Shown here one piece after another: positions 38,870-39,213 of a DNA stretch of 39,213 nt. The first letter of the stretch is position 1; the number at the start of each line of letters is the position of its first letter. The notes under the pieces were generated by a model. It made no database searches. It was not told where the DNA came from and saw nothing but the letters and a program-made list of their open reading frames with translations. The DNA comes from a virus. The stretch lies in IMG/VR virus record IMGVR_UViG_3300036832_000659, positions 1 to 39,213 of that record; one strand, given 5' to 3'. Made by a program: the position numbers and the translations under genes.

Positions 38870-39213
38870 ATGGGCCGCTTCTACGATCTCAAAGCATGGC
38901 GCGTGCTGCGTCAGCAGATCCTTCGTCGGGATGGTTATCGCTGCGTGCGGTGTAGTGCCTATGTGGGCGGCAAAGGAATGTTCCGTATCGACCATATAGA
39001 ACCCCTCACCACGGCACCCCACCGCGCCCTCGACCCATCCAACCTGCGCACCTTATGCCCAACATGCGATAACCGCAGGCATTGGGATAAGGCTTGCAAA
39101 GTCGTTTATGGAAATGACGAAGCAGGATTTCCGCGAGACGCGGGCCATCTTTGGAACCGGGCGCCCGTTCCCTCCGGGGGGGGCAAGAAATACTTCGGAG
39201 GGGGCCGAGCTAC
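38870..39213 (+). CDS. HNH endonuclease, cut by the window end
   Basis: From ATG 38870 the frame stays open to the end. Text: MGRFYDLKAWRVLRQQILRR, DGYRCVRCSAYV, FRIDHIEPLTTA, DPSNLRTLCPTCDNRRHWD: a complete HNH motif with zinc CxxC pairs (CVRC, CPTC) and the DH of the catalytic site. The end (NDEAGFPRDAGHLWNRA) is as in HNH proteins next to terminases, which help cut the packaging site. After a run of eight G at 39174-39181 the frame is uncertain. The stop is outside the window. Confidence 0.82.
   Translation, partial: MGRFYDLKAWRVLRQQILRRDGYRCVRCSAYVGGKGMFRIDHIEPLTTAPHRALDPSNLRTLCPTCDNRRHWDKACKVVYGNDEAGFPRDAGHLWNRAPVPSGGGKKYFGGGRA

Overview
The window is almost entirely the genome of a temperate, HK97-like siphophage, or a prophage assembled as one contig. 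GC content is high. A GapR/DUF2312-family protein, the style of the XRE regulator and the ParB-type methyltransferase all point to an alphaproteobacterial host, probably in the Rhizobiales (Bradyrhizobium-like). That host call is inference from gene families, not from a search. Both ends cut through genes: an HNH endonuclease at the right end and the 5' part of a ParB-linked DNA methyltransferase at the left end. These genes are usual neighbours of the terminase, so the contig is probably a circular map opened at the HNH/terminase locus with a short stretch missing.

Layout. (1) 1-10.3 kb, rightward: methyltransferase (5' part broken by two frameshifts), terminase small and large subunits, a prohead protease fused to the major capsid protein, portal, a collagen-like protein, head-tail connectors, tail tube and tail chaperones with a canonical -1 slippery heptamer. 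(2) 10.3-23.4 kb, rightward: tape measure, a 950-residue tail-tip protein, a set of repeat-rich fibre and appendage proteins, and small late genes. Most genes overlap by ATGA or GTGA, so this is one long transcription unit. (3) 23.4-24.7 kb: a leftward, lower-GC island with a secreted coiled-coil protein, a possible lipoprotein and a small charged protein, then an attP-like non-coding block. (4) 24.7-32.9 kb, leftward: winged-helix protein, tyrosine integrase, two HTH proteins, and a recombination operon. That operon holds a mini-Rad50 ATPase, a conserved putative annealing protein, a wHTH protein, a conserved protein of unknown function and a Cas4/AddB-like Fe-S nuclease. Three consecutive gene junctions in it are filled by degenerate pentanucleotide arrays (CGCNN on the coding strand). 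(5) 32.9-33.4 kb: divergent control region with an XRE repressor and a 14-bp palindrome. (6) 33.4-37.9 kb, rightward: replication/early genes (DUF1376 protein, HNH-type protein, GapR-like protein, VRR-NUC nuclease, zinc-ribbon proteins, a possible late regulator). (7) 37.9-39.2 kb: a promoter followed closely by a strong terminator (a candidate small RNA or lambda pR'-tR'-like late leader), then small late genes and HNH.

How it may work: the XRE repressor and the leftward HTH genes would set lysis/lysogeny, and the integrase would act at the 24.5 kb block. The leftward recombinases and rightward replication genes would act early. A regulator encoded near 36.4 kb may then let transcription pass the 38.05 kb terminator into HNH, terminase, head and tail genes. 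No endolysin is recognisable. The most novel-looking material is the recombination operon with its pentanucleotide spacers, and the leader RNA candidate.
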